A stretch of 64,000 bases of DNA from Devosia sp. ZB163 (GCF_028613635.1 NZ_JAQRMY010000002.1:62001-126000); one strand, 5' to 3'; shown: positions 37,117-45,135, counted from the stretch's first letter. Notes: a model not told the origin generated them from the letters alone. Made by a program: numbers and translations.

Positions 37117-37410
37117 TCAGTGGTTTGCGTCTTTCTTTGCCCCTTCCGTCCCCGCGTGACGGTGGTGTGCTATGTTTTGGCTACGGTCGGAGAAGTGGGG
37201 CTGGTCTCCACGGTCTGACTGGATGAAATCGTAGCCGTCGTGGACGTGGGCCCCGAAGTAGCGCCCCTTGGCCGGCGATTGCCGGAGCGCGTCGTAGACG
37301 GCGGCCGGAACCTCGAAATGATCGGAGCGGCGGCCTGACGGCCGGAACCAGACGGCAAGCGTCTGGGTGTCCGGGTCATAGGCCATGTCGGCAATAGTCG
37401 TGGTCGGCAT
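37117..37410 (-). CDS. KTSC-domain protein
   Basis: 97 aa from the ATG at 37410. Residues 1-65 match the small KTSC fold: MAYDPDTQTLAVWF, then DHFEVPAAVYDALRQSPAKGRYFGAHVHDGYDF. The C-terminal 30 residues look less conserved and the true end is uncertain. KTSC domains occur alone or on lysyl-tRNA synthetase-like and phage proteins; their role is unknown. It is divergent from the first GTA gene. Confidence 0.7.
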   Translation of the reverse strand: MPTTTIADMAYDPDTQTLAVWFRPSGRRSDHFEVPAAVYDALRQSPAKGRYFGAHVHDGYDFIQSDRGDQPHFSDRSQNIAHHRHAGTEGAKKDANH

Positions 37411-37452
37411 CCGCGCCTCCGACTGAGGTGAACGCGATGGGGGGAGGGGCGG

Positions 37453-37869
37453 TTGCCTTCGGACGACGAGGTCAACTGGGAGCTGGTGCGCCTGCAGGTG
37501 AAAGCCGGCGAGATGACCCGGCAGCGCATCTGTGCCGCGCACGGCATCACCATGCAGCGGCTGGCCCGCCGGATCAGTGAGAACAAGTGGGATGTCGATG
37601 AGGACGCCAGCGAACACGACCGCAGGATCATCGTCGGCGAAATCCTGCTCGCGGCCGAGCTGCAGATCCTGCATCTGCTGGAGACTGAAATGAGCGAGAC
37701 CGGGGAGCGCGAAAGCATGTTGCTCGGACGCCTGGCCACGACGCTGAACCGTCTCATGGCGCTGGACATCAAGGTCGCCGGGAAGAAACCGACGCCGCGC
37801 CAGAGCAAGGAGATGACCGAACTCAGGGCCAAGATTGCAAAGCGGCTGGATGAGCTCAAGGTCCGCTAA
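37453..37869 (+). CDS. GTA small terminase-like protein (g1)
   Basis: 138 aa with an N-terminal helix-turn-helix (EMTRQRICAAHGITMQRLARRISENKW, about 20-46) and a helical C-terminus. Its place directly before the large terminase gene and its size fit GTA gp1, recently recognised as the small terminase subunit. The start is TTG at 37453, with GGAGGGG upstream. Its 3' end overlaps the start of the large terminase. Confidence 0.75.
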   Translation: MPSDDEVNWELVRLQVKAGEMTRQRICAAHGITMQRLARRISENKWDVDEDASEHDRRIIVGEILLAAELQILHLLETEMSETGERESMLLGRLATTLNRLMALDIKVAGKKPTPRQSKEMTELRAKIAKRLDELKVR

Positions 37870-39097
37870 GACGCTGATGTCGCTCGTCGCCGACGAGGAG
37901 TTGGGCGACCTCCGGTTCGACTGGGAGTTATGGGCTCACGAACAGCAGAAGCCACCGGCGGGCGATTGGGCCACCTGGCTGCTGATGGGTGGACGCGGCG
38001 CGGGCAAGACCTGGGCCGGCGCAGAGTGGGTCCGAGGCCTCGCCGCTCGGGAGATCGGCCCCATAGCCATTGTCGGCGAAACGATGATTGAGGCGCTGCA
38101 GGTGATGGTGCGCGGCGAAAGCGGCATCCTTCGCGTGACGCCTCCCGAGGAGCGACCGATAGTAAGGGGGCAGACGCTGCGCTGGCCGAATGGCACGGAG
38201 GGACTCGTGCTGGGGGCAAGCGACCCTGAGCGCTTCCGTGGCCCGCAGTTCGCCGCCGCCTGGTGCGATGAGATCGGCAAGTGGACGGACGCCGAGGCGG
38301 CGTGGGACATGCTGCAGTTCGGCCTCAGGTTGGGCGACGAGCCAAGGCAGCTCGCGACAACGACGCCGCGATCGACAGCTCTGATCAAGCGGCTGCTGAC
38401 CGATCCACAGACCAGGGTGACGCGCATGCCGACCAGGGTGAACCAGAACAACCTGGCGCGAACCTTCTTCAAGGCCATCGTCGCTCGGTATGAGAACACC
38501 GTCCTCGGCCGGCAGGAGCTCGAGGGTGAGCTGATCGAGGATCGGCCGGACGCGCTGTGGACGCGGGGCATGTTCCGGCCGGACGAGGGTGCGGAACTGG
38601 GCCGGATCGTCGTGGCGGTGGATCCGCCGGTGACGGGACACAAGGGCTCGGACGCCTGCGGCATCGTCGTTGCGGCGCGGGCGGGGGAGGGGGCCGTGGT
38701 GCTCGCCGACCTCAGCTTTGCGCCGGCGCCGCCCGCGGCCTGGGCGGCCCGGGCGGTGGCGGCGTTCCATGAGCATGGCGCGGACTGCATCGTCGCCGAG
38801 GTGAACCAGGGCGGCGACCTCGTGAAGGCAGTGATCGCGCAGGAGGACGCCGACGTGCCGGTGCGGGCGGTTCACGCGAGCCGCGGCAAGTGGGTGCGGG
38901 CTGAGCCGGTGGCGGCGCTCTACGCCAACGGGCGCGTGGCGCACCGGCCGGGGCTGAGCGCGCTCGAGGATGAGATGTGTGCATTTGGGGCGGACGGGCT
39001 GGCGGACGGTCATTCGCCGGACCGGGTGGATGCGCTGGTCTGGGCGCTGACGGAACTGATGCTTGGCAGCGGGGAGCCGCGGGTGCGGGGGATTTGA
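37850..39097 (+). CDS. GTA large terminase (g2)
   Basis: 415 aa with ATG 37850 as preferred start (TTG 37835 and ATG 37877 also possible). Walker A is GGRGAGKT (residues 47-54) and Walker B AAWCDEIGKW (near 130); the C-terminal RNase-H-like nuclease carries acidic residues in VVAVDPPV (near 245), VAEVNQGG and SPDRVDALVW. It packages DNA into GTA heads by headful. Clear homologue of RcGTA gp2 by order and motifs. Confidence 0.95.
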   Translation: MSSRSAKTLMSLVADEELGDLRFDWELWAHEQQKPPAGDWATWLLMGGRGAGKTWAGAEWVRGLAAREIGPIAIVGETMIEALQVMVRGESGILRVTPPEERPIVRGQTLRWPNGTEGLVLGASDPERFRGPQFAAAWCDEIGKWTDAEAAWDMLQFGLRLGDEPRQLATTTPRSTALIKRLLTDPQTRVTRMPTRVNQNNLARTFFKAIVARYENTVLGRQELEGELIEDRPDALWTRGMFRPDEGAELGRIVVAVDPPVTGHKGSDACGIVVAARAGEGAVVLADLSFAPAPPAAWAARAVAAFHEHGADCIVAEVNQGGDLVKAVIAQEDADVPVRAVHASRGKWVRAEPVAALYANGRVAHRPGLSALEDEMCAFGADGLADGHSPDRVDALVWALTELMLGSGEPRVRGI

Positions 39098-39107
39098 GGG
39101 CTGGTGC

Positions 39108-39242
39108 GTGGGGCCGCCCCCACCCACCGGCTTCGCCGCCCCCCTCCCCACGAGGGGGAGGGAGACCTGACTGGGAGACCGGAGCCGCTTTCCCACCCCC
39201 TTGTGGGGAGGGGGGACCACGCGAAGCGTGGTGGGTGGGGCG
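39108..39242. repeat. Palindromic repeat pair between g2 and DUF559 gene
   Basis: Two inverted modules: CCCCCACCCACCGGCTTCGC...CTCCCC at the left and its near reverse complement at the right (CTTGTGGGGAGG...GTGGTGGGTGGGG). A single module of the same kind (39592-39642) lies on the other side of the DUF559 gene. Confidence 0.8.
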
Positions 39243-39243
39243 G

Positions 39244-39579
39244 TCAGGCCCTGCAGGCCGCCAAGATCGCAGCGTAGACGCCGTCGAGATTGGTCAGCAC
39301 GTCTCGGGTGGTGACGCGAAGCACGCGATAGCCCTGGGAGCGCAGGAATGCGTCACGGCGTGCGTCATACGCGATGGCGGCATCGTCGAAATGGCTGCCG
39401 CCATCGACTTCGACGACGAGCTTGGGGCCATGCGCGGCGAAATCGGCATAGTAGGGGCCGAGCGGCACCTGGCGTCGAAAGTGGTAGGGCTTCAGCTGTT
39501 CATGGCGCAGCGCCGTCCACAGCACGGCTTCGGCCGGGGACATCCGTCGTCGCATCGATCGGGCGCGGGTGATGCTCAA
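39244..39579 (-). CDS. DUF559 (Vsr/restriction endonuclease-like) protein inside the GTA cluster
   Basis: 111 aa from the TTG at 39579 (an ATG at 39555 is also possible; the frame runs upstream into a repeat). The DUF559 pattern is clear: ARSMRRRMSPAEAVLWTALR at the start, HFRRQVPLGPYYADFAAHGPKLVVEVDGGSHF in the middle and RRDAFLRSQGYRVLRVTTRDVLTNLDGV at the end. The V-E-V-D-G-G-x-H and D-R-R-D motifs match Vsr-like nuclease sites. It is antisense to the GTA genes and framed by the same palindrome, and its ribosome site GGAGG lies in the repeat. Target unknown. Confidence 0.85.
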   Translation of the reverse strand: MSITRARSMRRRMSPAEAVLWTALRHEQLKPYHFRRQVPLGPYYADFAAHGPKLVVEVDGGSHFDDAAIAYDARRDAFLRSQGYRVLRVTTRDVLTNLDGVYAAILAACRA

Positions 39580-39591
39580 CGGGTCGGTGCC

Positions 39592-39642
39592 TCCCCCACC
39601 CACCGGCTTCGCCGGTCCCCCCTCCCCACAAGGGGGAGGGAA
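39592..39642. repeat. Single palindromic module between DUF559 gene and portal gene
   Basis: CCCCCACCCACCGGCTTCGCC followed by CTCCCCACAAGGGGGAGGG. Same orientation as the left module at 39108. Carries the likely ribosome site of the DUF559 gene on its minus strand. Confidence 0.75.
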
Positions 39643-39685
39643 GTCCGACTGCGACAATTGAACGGAATCCGAACAAGGACAAGTC

Positions 39686-40840
39686 ATGCCCAACTGGTTC
39701 ACGCGCCTCGGCGCGGTGATTTCGGCTGCCGAGCGCAAATCGGGCGGGCCGCAGAGTTTGATGACGGTGACGCAGCTGGGCGAGGCGAGCTGGAGCCGGC
39801 GCGGCTTCGTGAGCCTTGCGAACGCGGGCTATGCCCGCAATCCGGTGGTGCATCGCTGCGTGCGGATGATCGCCGAGGCGGCGACGCGCGTGCCGCTGGT
39901 GGCGGAGGAGGGCGGCAGGCGGCTGAGCGAGCATCCGGTCGTGCGGTTGCTGGCGCGGCCGAACGCGCGGCAATCGGGCTCCGAGCTGCTTGAGGCGGTC
40001 TATGCCTACCTGCAGACGGCGGGGAATGCCTATGTCGCGGCGACGCTGATCGAGGGCGAGGTGCGCGAGCTGCATGTGCTGCGGCCCGACCGCGTGCGCG
40101 CCGTGATCGGTCGGGACGGATATCCGGCGGCTTATGCCTACACCGTCGGCGGGCGGACCGTGGAACTGAAGCTCGACAGCAAGCCCGTGGCGGGGCTGCT
40201 GCACCTGGCGCTGTTCCACCCGCTCGACGACCACTACGGCATGGCCCCGCTCGAGGCGGCGGCGCAGAGCCTCGACATCCACAATGCGGCGGCCGAGTGG
40301 AACAAGGCGCTGCTCGACAACGCGGCGCGGCCCAGCGGGGCGCTGGTCTATTCGGGCGGCAGCGGCACGTTGACCGAGGCGCAGTTCCGGCGGCTGAAGG
40401 AGGAGCTGGAGCAGGGGTTTTCCGGAGCGCGGAATGCCGGCCGGCCGCTGGTGCTCGAAGGCGGGCTCGACTGGAAGGCCATGGCGCTGACCCCGGCCGA
40501 GATGGATTTCATGGAACTGAAGCACGCCGCAGCGCGCGAGATCGCGCTGGCCTTCGGCGTGCCGCCGATGCTGCTGGGTATCCCCGGCGACAACACCTAT
40601 GCCAACTATGCCGAAGCCAACCGGGCCTTCTGGCGTTCGACAGTGATCCCGCTGGTGCGGCGCGTGGCCGACGACCTGAGCTTCTGGCTGGCGCCGGGGT
40701 TCGGTGGGGTGACGCTGGCGCCGGATGTCGACGGCGTCGAGGCTCTGGCCGAGGACCGGGCGGCGCTGTGGGCACGGGTTGGCGGTGCGGAGTTTCTCAC
40801 GGATGCGGAGAAGCGGGAGATGCTGGGGGTGGGGGCGTAG
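39686..40840 (+). CDS. GTA portal protein, HK97 family (g3)
   Basis: 384 aa. HK97-type portal pattern: NPVVHRCVRMIAEAATRVPL (near 53-72), LLARPNARQSGSELLEAVYAYLQTAGNAYV (near 90-119), and EIALAFGVPPMLLGIPGDNTYANYAEANRAFWR near 290-320. It forms the dodecameric portal at the head vertex. Position 3 of the GTA order. ATG 39686 preceded by AAGGACA. Confidence 0.95.
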   Translation: MPNWFTRLGAVISAAERKSGGPQSLMTVTQLGEASWSRRGFVSLANAGYARNPVVHRCVRMIAEAATRVPLVAEEGGRRLSEHPVVRLLARPNARQSGSELLEAVYAYLQTAGNAYVAATLIEGEVRELHVLRPDRVRAVIGRDGYPAAYAYTVGGRTVELKLDSKPVAGLLHLALFHPLDDHYGMAPLEAAAQSLDIHNAAAEWNKALLDNAARPSGALVYSGGSGTLTEAQFRRLKEELEQGFSGARNAGRPLVLEGGLDWKAMALTPAEMDFMELKHAAAREIALAFGVPPMLLGIPGDNTYANYAEANRAFWRSTVIPLVRRVADDLSFWLAPGFGGVTLAPDVDGVEALAEDRAALWARVGGAEFLTDAEKREMLGVGA

Positions 40841-40861
40841 CTCAGCTACGGAGTTGGTGCG

Positions 40862-40980
40862 TGGGGCACGCCCACCCTCAGTCCCTCCCCACAAGGGGGA
40901 GGGAGGCGATAGCTGCACGGCCTCGGTTCTTGCGTCTCCCTCCCCCTTGTGGGGAGGGATCAAGGGTGGGGGTGCCCCAC
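40862..40980. repeat. Palindromic repeat block after the portal gene
   Basis: Inverted arms TGGGGCACGCCCACCC and GGTGGGGGTGCCCCA enclose CCTCCCCACAAGGGGGAGGG and its inverse. Same CTCCCC-CTTGTGGGG family as at 39108. Confidence 0.8.
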
Positions 40981-40997
40981 GCTCGGCGCTACGGCGG

Positions 40998-41228
40998 CTA
41001 ACCCAGCTCTTCGACCGAGATATGCACGTCGAGGTCGGGCCAGTGGAGGCCTTCGCCCTTGCCGATGAACCGCCAGTTGAGGCGGGCGGCGGGGGAGCCG
41101 TCGCGGAGGCGAGGGTAGCGGGCGAGCGGGGCGATCAGCTCGCGGCCATCTTCGAGTTTCACTTCGATCGTTGCGGTGCCGAAGCGGACGTCGATGGCCC
41201 GGGAGCCGGTGTTGGTCGTCGTGCTCAT
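40998..41228 (-). CDS. DUF2442-domain protein inside the GTA cluster
   Basis: 76 aa from the ATG at 41228, with AGGAGGAGG 4-5 bases upstream; an upstream frame of 7 codons is disregarded. The pattern AIDVRFGTATIEVKLEDGRELIAPLARYPRL matches DUF2442, a small domain often paired with DUF4160 in candidate toxin-antitoxin loci. No DUF4160 partner is seen here. It is antisense to the GTA genes, between portal and g3.5-like genes, with repeats on both sides. Confidence 0.82.
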   Translation of the reverse strand: MSTTTNTGSRAIDVRFGTATIEVKLEDGRELIAPLARYPRLRDGSPAARLNWRFIGKGEGLHWPDLDVHISVEELG

Positions 41229-41322
41229 TGGTCCTCCTCCTAAGAGCATGCGGGAGCGAGGCTAGCTGCGTTCCGGGGGTACGAGAAGGTGGGAAACGCC
41301 ACCGCTCTCGTCACCACCTCGA

Positions 41323-41402
41323 TGTCATCCCAGCGAAAGCTGGGACCCATTTCGTCGCCCGCGCCTGCCGAGAGCTGGGTCCCTGCCTTCGCAGGGATGA
41401 CA
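41323..41402. repeat. Paired inverted repeat of the GTCATCCC type
   Basis: GTCATCCCAGCGAAAGCTGGG at the left and CCCTGCCTTCGCAGGGATGAC at the right are mutual inverse modules, each a hairpin by itself. The right module also occurs at 37018-37060. Confidence 0.75.
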
Positions 41403-41458
41403 GCCGGTGGGGTGGGCGATCCGGCGCATGACTGCGGACCAAAACCACGGAGGCCCTT

Positions 41459-41647
41459 ATGGACGAGCTCACCAAATCGATCGTGGCGCGGGGAGACCTG
41501 GCGCATCTGGCGCTGTTTGCCTGGGCGATGGGGACGACGGGCCTCCTTGTCTGGGCGCTCAAGGAGCTGGTGGCTGCCAATCGCCGCTTCAACGATTTCG
41601 TCAAAGAGATTTCGACGCTGAATCAATTGTTCCGCCGGGAGAAATAA
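41459..41647 (+). CDS. Small GTA membrane protein (g3.5-like)
   Basis: 62 aa with one membrane segment (residues 15-38, LAHLALFAWAMGTTGLLVWAL region) and an amphipathic C-terminus (VAANRRFNDFVKEISTLNQLF). Its place between portal and prohead protease corresponds to the small g3.5 of the Rhodobacter GTA; similarity itself cannot be tested here. ATG 41459 with CGGAGG upstream. Confidence 0.65.
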   Translation: MDELTKSIVARGDLAHLALFAWAMGTTGLLVWALKELVAANRRFNDFVKEISTLNQLFRREK

Positions 41648-41651
41648 GCCT

Positions 41652-41792
41652 ATGGGGGCAAAGGACAATCCTACTGGGAAACACGTAGCTGGAGAGGTGT
41701 TCCGGCAGTTCGCCTGGAACCTCGCCGGAACGCTGGCGAAGCCGGTACGCCGGCAGGTGCGGCCACGGCCCGTGGCGGGGAGCAAGGGCTGA
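41652..41792 (+). CDS. Small basic protein before the prohead protease
   Basis: 46 codons and stop, starting at ATG 41652, 4 bases after the previous stop. It reads MGAKDNPTGKHVAGEVFRQF at the start and ends in a basic tail (RRQVRPRPVAGSKG). Its stop overlaps the ATG of the protease gene (TGATG), as expected for a translated, coupled gene. Basic, no cysteine, no membrane segment. Not recognised; possibly a small capsid-assembly factor. Confidence 0.55.
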   Translation: MGAKDNPTGKHVAGEVFRQFAWNLAGTLAKPVRRQVRPRPVAGSKG

Positions 41793-42301
41793 TGCTGCCC
41801 ATTCCCATCGACGAGCGGGGGCGCTTTGCCGGCTATGCGAGCGTCTTCGGGCGGCTCGACGAGGCGGGCGACCTGGTGATGCCGGGCGCCTTTGCGAGAT
41901 CGCTGGCCCGGCGCGGGGCGAACAAGCTGCGGATGCTGTTCCAGCATGACCCCAAGGAGCCGGTCGGCACCTGGGACGTGGCGCGCGAGGACGGCTACGG
42001 GCTCTGGGTCGAGGGCCGGCTCGTGGCGGGCGTGCCGCGCGCCGATGCGTTGCGCCGGCTGATCGAAAAGCGCGCCATCGACGGGCTCTCGATAGGCTTT
42101 CGCACGGAGCGGGCGACGCGCGAGGCGCGCAACGGCCAGCGGCGCCTGTGGCAGATCGACCTGTGGGAGATCTCGATCGTGACGTTTCCGATGCTGGCCG
42201 ATGCCCGCATCGCCGCGGGCGGAGCCAAAGCTCCGTCCCTGTCCGGCACAGCCGCGACGGACCGGTCGCTCAAGGCGGCCATTTCGCTTCTGAAGCAATA
42301 G
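41792..42301 (+). CDS. GTA prohead protease, HK97 family (g4)
   Basis: 169 aa. Catalytic His in FQHDPKEPVGTW (H52) and Ser in DGLSIGF (S100), with WEISIVTFPMLADARI at the C-terminal end of the fold. It matures the capsid protein by cleavage. Length is near the family norm. Coupled to the small upstream gene, and followed by the capsid gene after 10 bases. Confidence 0.94.
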   Translation: MLPIPIDERGRFAGYASVFGRLDEAGDLVMPGAFARSLARRGANKLRMLFQHDPKEPVGTWDVAREDGYGLWVEGRLVAGVPRADALRRLIEKRAIDGLSIGFRTERATREARNGQRRLWQIDLWEISIVTFPMLADARIAAGGAKAPSLSGTAATDRSLKAAISLLKQ

Positions 42302-42311
42302 AGGACCACCA

Positions 42312-43538
42312 ATGACCGATCTGACGGACCGCCTTGAGAACAAGGCGTCGACTTCGGCTGCGCCCGATTCCGAGGGACTGCTGGGCGAACTGATGACCGC
42401 CTTCGAGGAGTTCAAGCGCACCAATGACGGGCGGCTCAAGGAGCTCGAGAAACGCGGTGCGGCGGACGCGCTGACCGAGGAAAAGCTCGGCCGCCTGAAC
42501 CAGGCGCTCGATGGCGCCAAGGCCGCGATGGACCGGCTGGCGCTCGACCGGGCCCGCCCGGCGCTCGAGGCGGGGCGGCCCGAGCTGGGCGATGAGTACA
42601 AGGACGCGTTCTCGGCCTATGTGAAGCGCGGCGAGGAGAAGGCGCTCTCGATCGGCTCGAACCCGGACGGCGGCTATCTCGTGCCGGCCGAGACCGAGAG
42701 CGAGATCCTGAAGCGGCTGACGGCGATCTCGCCGATCCGCGCCATCGCCTCGGTGCGCAATGTCAGCTCGAGCCTCTACAAGAAGCCGGTGACGCTGGCC
42801 GGCCCGGCGGTGGGCTGGGTGGCCGAGACGGCGAGCCGGCCGCAGACCGCGAGCCAGACCATCGACAGCATCGATTTCCCGACCGCCGAACTCTACGCCA
42901 TGCCGGCGGCGACGGCAGCCTTTCTCGATGACGCGGCGGTGGATGTGGGCCAGTGGATCGCCGACGAGGTGAACACCGCCTTCGCCGAGCAGGAGACGAC
43001 GGCGTTCGTTTCCGGCAACGGCACCAACAAGCCCAAGGGCTTCCTCGCCGAAACGCAGGTGGCGGAAGCGAGCTGGGCCTGGGATGCGATCGGCTATCTG
43101 GCGACCGGCGTTTCCGGCAACTGGCCGGCGGGCGACCAGAGCGACGTGCTGATCGACCTCGTCTATGCGCTGAAGGCCGGCTATCGCCAGAACGCCAGCT
43201 GGGTGATGAACCGCAGGACGCAGGGCGCGGTGCGCAAGCTGAAGGACGCCGACGGCAACTACCTGTGGTCGCCCGGAGCTGCGGCCGGGGCGAAGGCGAC
43301 ACTGCTCGGCTTCGACCTCGTCGAGGCCGAGGATATGCCCAATATCGGCGCCGGCACGACGCCCATCGCCTTCGGCGACTTCCGCCGCGGCTATCTCGTG
43401 GTGGACCGCATGGGCGTGAACGTGCTGCGCGACCCGTACTCGGCCAAGCCCTACGTGCTGTTCTACACGACCAAGCGCGTGGGTGGCGGCGTGCAGGACT
43501 TCGACGCGATCAAGCTGCTGAAGTTCTCGGCGAGCTGA
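42312..43538 (+). CDS. GTA major capsid protein, HK97 family (g5)
   Basis: 408 aa. Residues 1-95 form a charged helical scaffolding (delta) domain; the mature shell domain starts near 100 (ALSIGSNPDGGYLVPAETESEILKRL). Capsid signatures include GNGTNKPKGFL and WVMNRRTQGAVRKLKDADGNYLW, and the C-terminal FGDFRRGYLVVDRMG near 355. It builds the GTA head. Clear ribosome site (GAGG) before ATG. Confidence 0.96.
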   Translation: MTDLTDRLENKASTSAAPDSEGLLGELMTAFEEFKRTNDGRLKELEKRGAADALTEEKLGRLNQALDGAKAAMDRLALDRARPALEAGRPELGDEYKDAFSAYVKRGEEKALSIGSNPDGGYLVPAETESEILKRLTAISPIRAIASVRNVSSSLYKKPVTLAGPAVGWVAETASRPQTASQTIDSIDFPTAELYAMPAATAAFLDDAAVDVGQWIADEVNTAFAEQETTAFVSGNGTNKPKGFLAETQVAEASWAWDAIGYLATGVSGNWPAGDQSDVLIDLVYALKAGYRQNASWVMNRRTQGAVRKLKDADGNYLWSPGAAAGAKATLLGFDLVEAEDMPNIGAGTTPIAFGDFRRGYLVVDRMGVNVLRDPYSAKPYVLFYTTKRVGGGVQDFDAIKLLKFSAS

Positions 43539-43553
43539 CGGGTCGGAGCGCTC

Positions 43554-43666
43554 GGCGCCCCTCACCCTGACCCTCTCCCCAGCGGGGAGAGGGGACGCAC
43601 CTTGCGCGGGCGGTGCCCCTATCGCCCCCTCGCCCCTTTGGGGAGAGGGTTGGGGTGAGGGGCGCC
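43554..43666. repeat. RIME-like palindrome between g5 and g6
   Basis: Perfect 14-bp terminal inverted repeats GGCGCCCCTCACCC and GGGTGAGGGGCGCC enclose CTCTCCCC-AGCGGGGAGAGG and CCCCTTTGGGGAGAGGG. Related block at 46882-47020. Confidence 0.82.
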
Positions 43667-43695
43667 AAGACCACCCAACCTTTCAAGGACATCCA

Positions 43696-44256
43696 ATGAT
43701 TTCCTACCTTCTCGCGGGACCCGCGGAGGAGCCGGTTTCGCTTGCCGAGGCGCGGGCTTTCCTGAGGCTCGACGGCACAGGCGAGGACGGGCTGGTGACG
43801 ACGCTGATCGCGGCGGCGCGGCTGCACCTCGAGGGCACGACCGGGCGGGCGCTGGTGCGCCAGAGTTGGCGGCTGGTGCTCGATCGCTGGCCGGTGGAGC
43901 AGGCGCTGCGGCTGCCGGTTTCGCCGGTGCTCGAACTGGTCGCGGTTCGCGCCTTCGACGAGCAGGACGACGAGCACGCGATCGGGCTCGGACAGTTCCA
44001 GCTCGAGCCGATGGGGCTGATGTTGCCGGCGACGGTCGCGGGCATGCCGGTGCTGCGCGAGCGGCTCGCCATCGAGATCGACTATGACGCGGGCTATGGC
44101 GCTGCCGGCGACGTGCCGGCGGACCTGAAGCAGGCGCTGCTGGCGCTGGTGGCGCACTGGTTCGAGCATCGCGATGCGGCGGTGGTGGCCGCCTCGGGCG
44201 TGGCGCCGGCGGGGTTCGACCGGCTTGTCGCGCACTATCGCGCGGTGCGGCTGTGA
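43696..44256 (+). CDS. GTA head-tail connector protein (g6)
   Basis: 186 aa of the gp6-like connector/Phage_gp6 family: PVSLAEARAFLRLDGTGEDGLVTTLIAAARLHLEGTTGRALV near the N-terminus and DVPADLKQALLALVAHWFEHRD near the C-terminus. It joins portal and head-closure proteins. ATG at 43696 after AAGGA. Coupled to g7 by a GTGA overlap. Confidence 0.92.
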   Translation: MISYLLAGPAEEPVSLAEARAFLRLDGTGEDGLVTTLIAAARLHLEGTTGRALVRQSWRLVLDRWPVEQALRLPVSPVLELVAVRAFDEQDDEHAIGLGQFQLEPMGLMLPATVAGMPVLRERLAIEIDYDAGYGAAGDVPADLKQALLALVAHWFEHRDAAVVAASGVAPAGFDRLVAHYRAVRL

Positions 44257-44591
44257 CCGCGGCGCCGCCGGTGGGGAGCCTCACCGACCGCGTCTCGCTG
44301 CAGCGGCGCGAGACGACGGGCGAGGACGAGGGCGGGCACGCGGTGATCTTCGTGCCGGTGACCTCGCTCTGGGCCCGGGTCCGCGCGCTGAGCGGCCGGC
44401 AGGTCGGCGAGGCCGATGCGCGGGGCGTGGCGGTGAGCCATTCCGTGGTGCTGCGGTTCAGGACCGACGTGAAGGCGGGGGACCGCTTCGGCTATCGCGG
44501 GCGCTGGCTGAGCGTGGTTTCGGCGGTGGATCTGAACGGGCGCCGCGCCTGGCTGAGCTGCGCCTGCGTGGAGACGGGGGTGGTGGGGTGA
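44253..44591 (+). CDS. GTA head-closure/head-tail adaptor (g7)
   Basis: 112 aa with the Phage_H_T_join pattern: LTDRVSLQRRETTGEDEGGHAVIFVPVTSLWARVRALSGRQ and a C-terminal RFRTDVKAGDRFGYRGRWLSVVSAVDLNGRRAWLSCACVET. Start GTG 44253 overlaps the g6 stop. Confidence 0.92.
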   Translation: MTAAPPVGSLTDRVSLQRRETTGEDEGGHAVIFVPVTSLWARVRALSGRQVGEADARGVAVSHSVVLRFRTDVKAGDRFGYRGRWLSVVSAVDLNGRRAWLSCACVETGVVG

Positions 44592-44616
44592 GCGGGTTGG
44601 CATCGAGCGTGGGGCT

Positions 44617-44760
44617 CACCCCCACCCAGCTGCGCTACAGGCCGCTGGCCCTGGCTGCGCTACCCTCCCCCCAAGGGGGAGGGAGGGCGTTTGTGGCAAC
44701 GGCAGCGCCACACCGTCTCCCTCCCCTTGATGGGGAGGGATCAAGGGTGGGGTGGGGCGG
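44617..44760. repeat. Palindromic repeat block between g7 and g8
   Basis: GGGCTCACCCCCACCC... and ...GGGTGGGGTGGGGC arms with CCTCCCCCCAAGGGGGAGGG and CTCCCCTTGATGGGGAGGG inside. It ends only 6 bases before the g8 start and probably contributes its leader. Confidence 0.78.
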
Positions 44761-44766
44761 CGCGCC

Positions 44767-45135
44767 ATGACCCATCCGATCATCGAACTGCAGTCGGCAC
44801 TGGTGGCGAACCTCCGCGGCGACCCCGGGCTGGCCGGCGTCGGCATCTTCGATGCGCCGCCGCAGGCTGCGTCGCCGCCCTATGTCGCCATCGCCCGGCA
44901 CGACCTGCTGCCGCGCGATGGCGATGTGACGCTGCATGTTTGGGCCGGGCAGCCGAGCCGGAAGGCGGCGCTGGCGATTGCCGAGCGCGTCGTGGCGGTG
45001 GCCGAGGCGCTGACTGCCGTCGGGCTGGCCGTGACGCATATCCAGCACGAGCGGACCGATACGGCGATCGACGGCGAAACCGGGCAGGCGCGGGCGGCGG
45101 TGGCGGTGCGGTTCTTCTCGGAGCCGGTGGCTTAG
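44767..45135 (+). CDS. GTA tail completion protein, DUF3168 (g8)
   Basis: 122 aa from the ATG at 44767 (the frame is open upstream into the repeat). DUF3168 pattern: ELQSALVANLRGDPGLAGVGIFDAPPQAASPPYVAIARHDLLPRDGD, then LHVWAGQPSRKAALAIAERV and a final VAVRFFSEPVA. Corresponds to g8 in the Rhodobacter order. The normal ribosome site is missing; upstream bases belong to the repeat. Confidence 0.9.
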   Translation: MTHPIIELQSALVANLRGDPGLAGVGIFDAPPQAASPPYVAIARHDLLPRDGDVTLHVWAGQPSRKAALAIAERVVAVAEALTAVGLAVTHIQHERTDTAIDGETGQARAAVAVRFFSEPVA

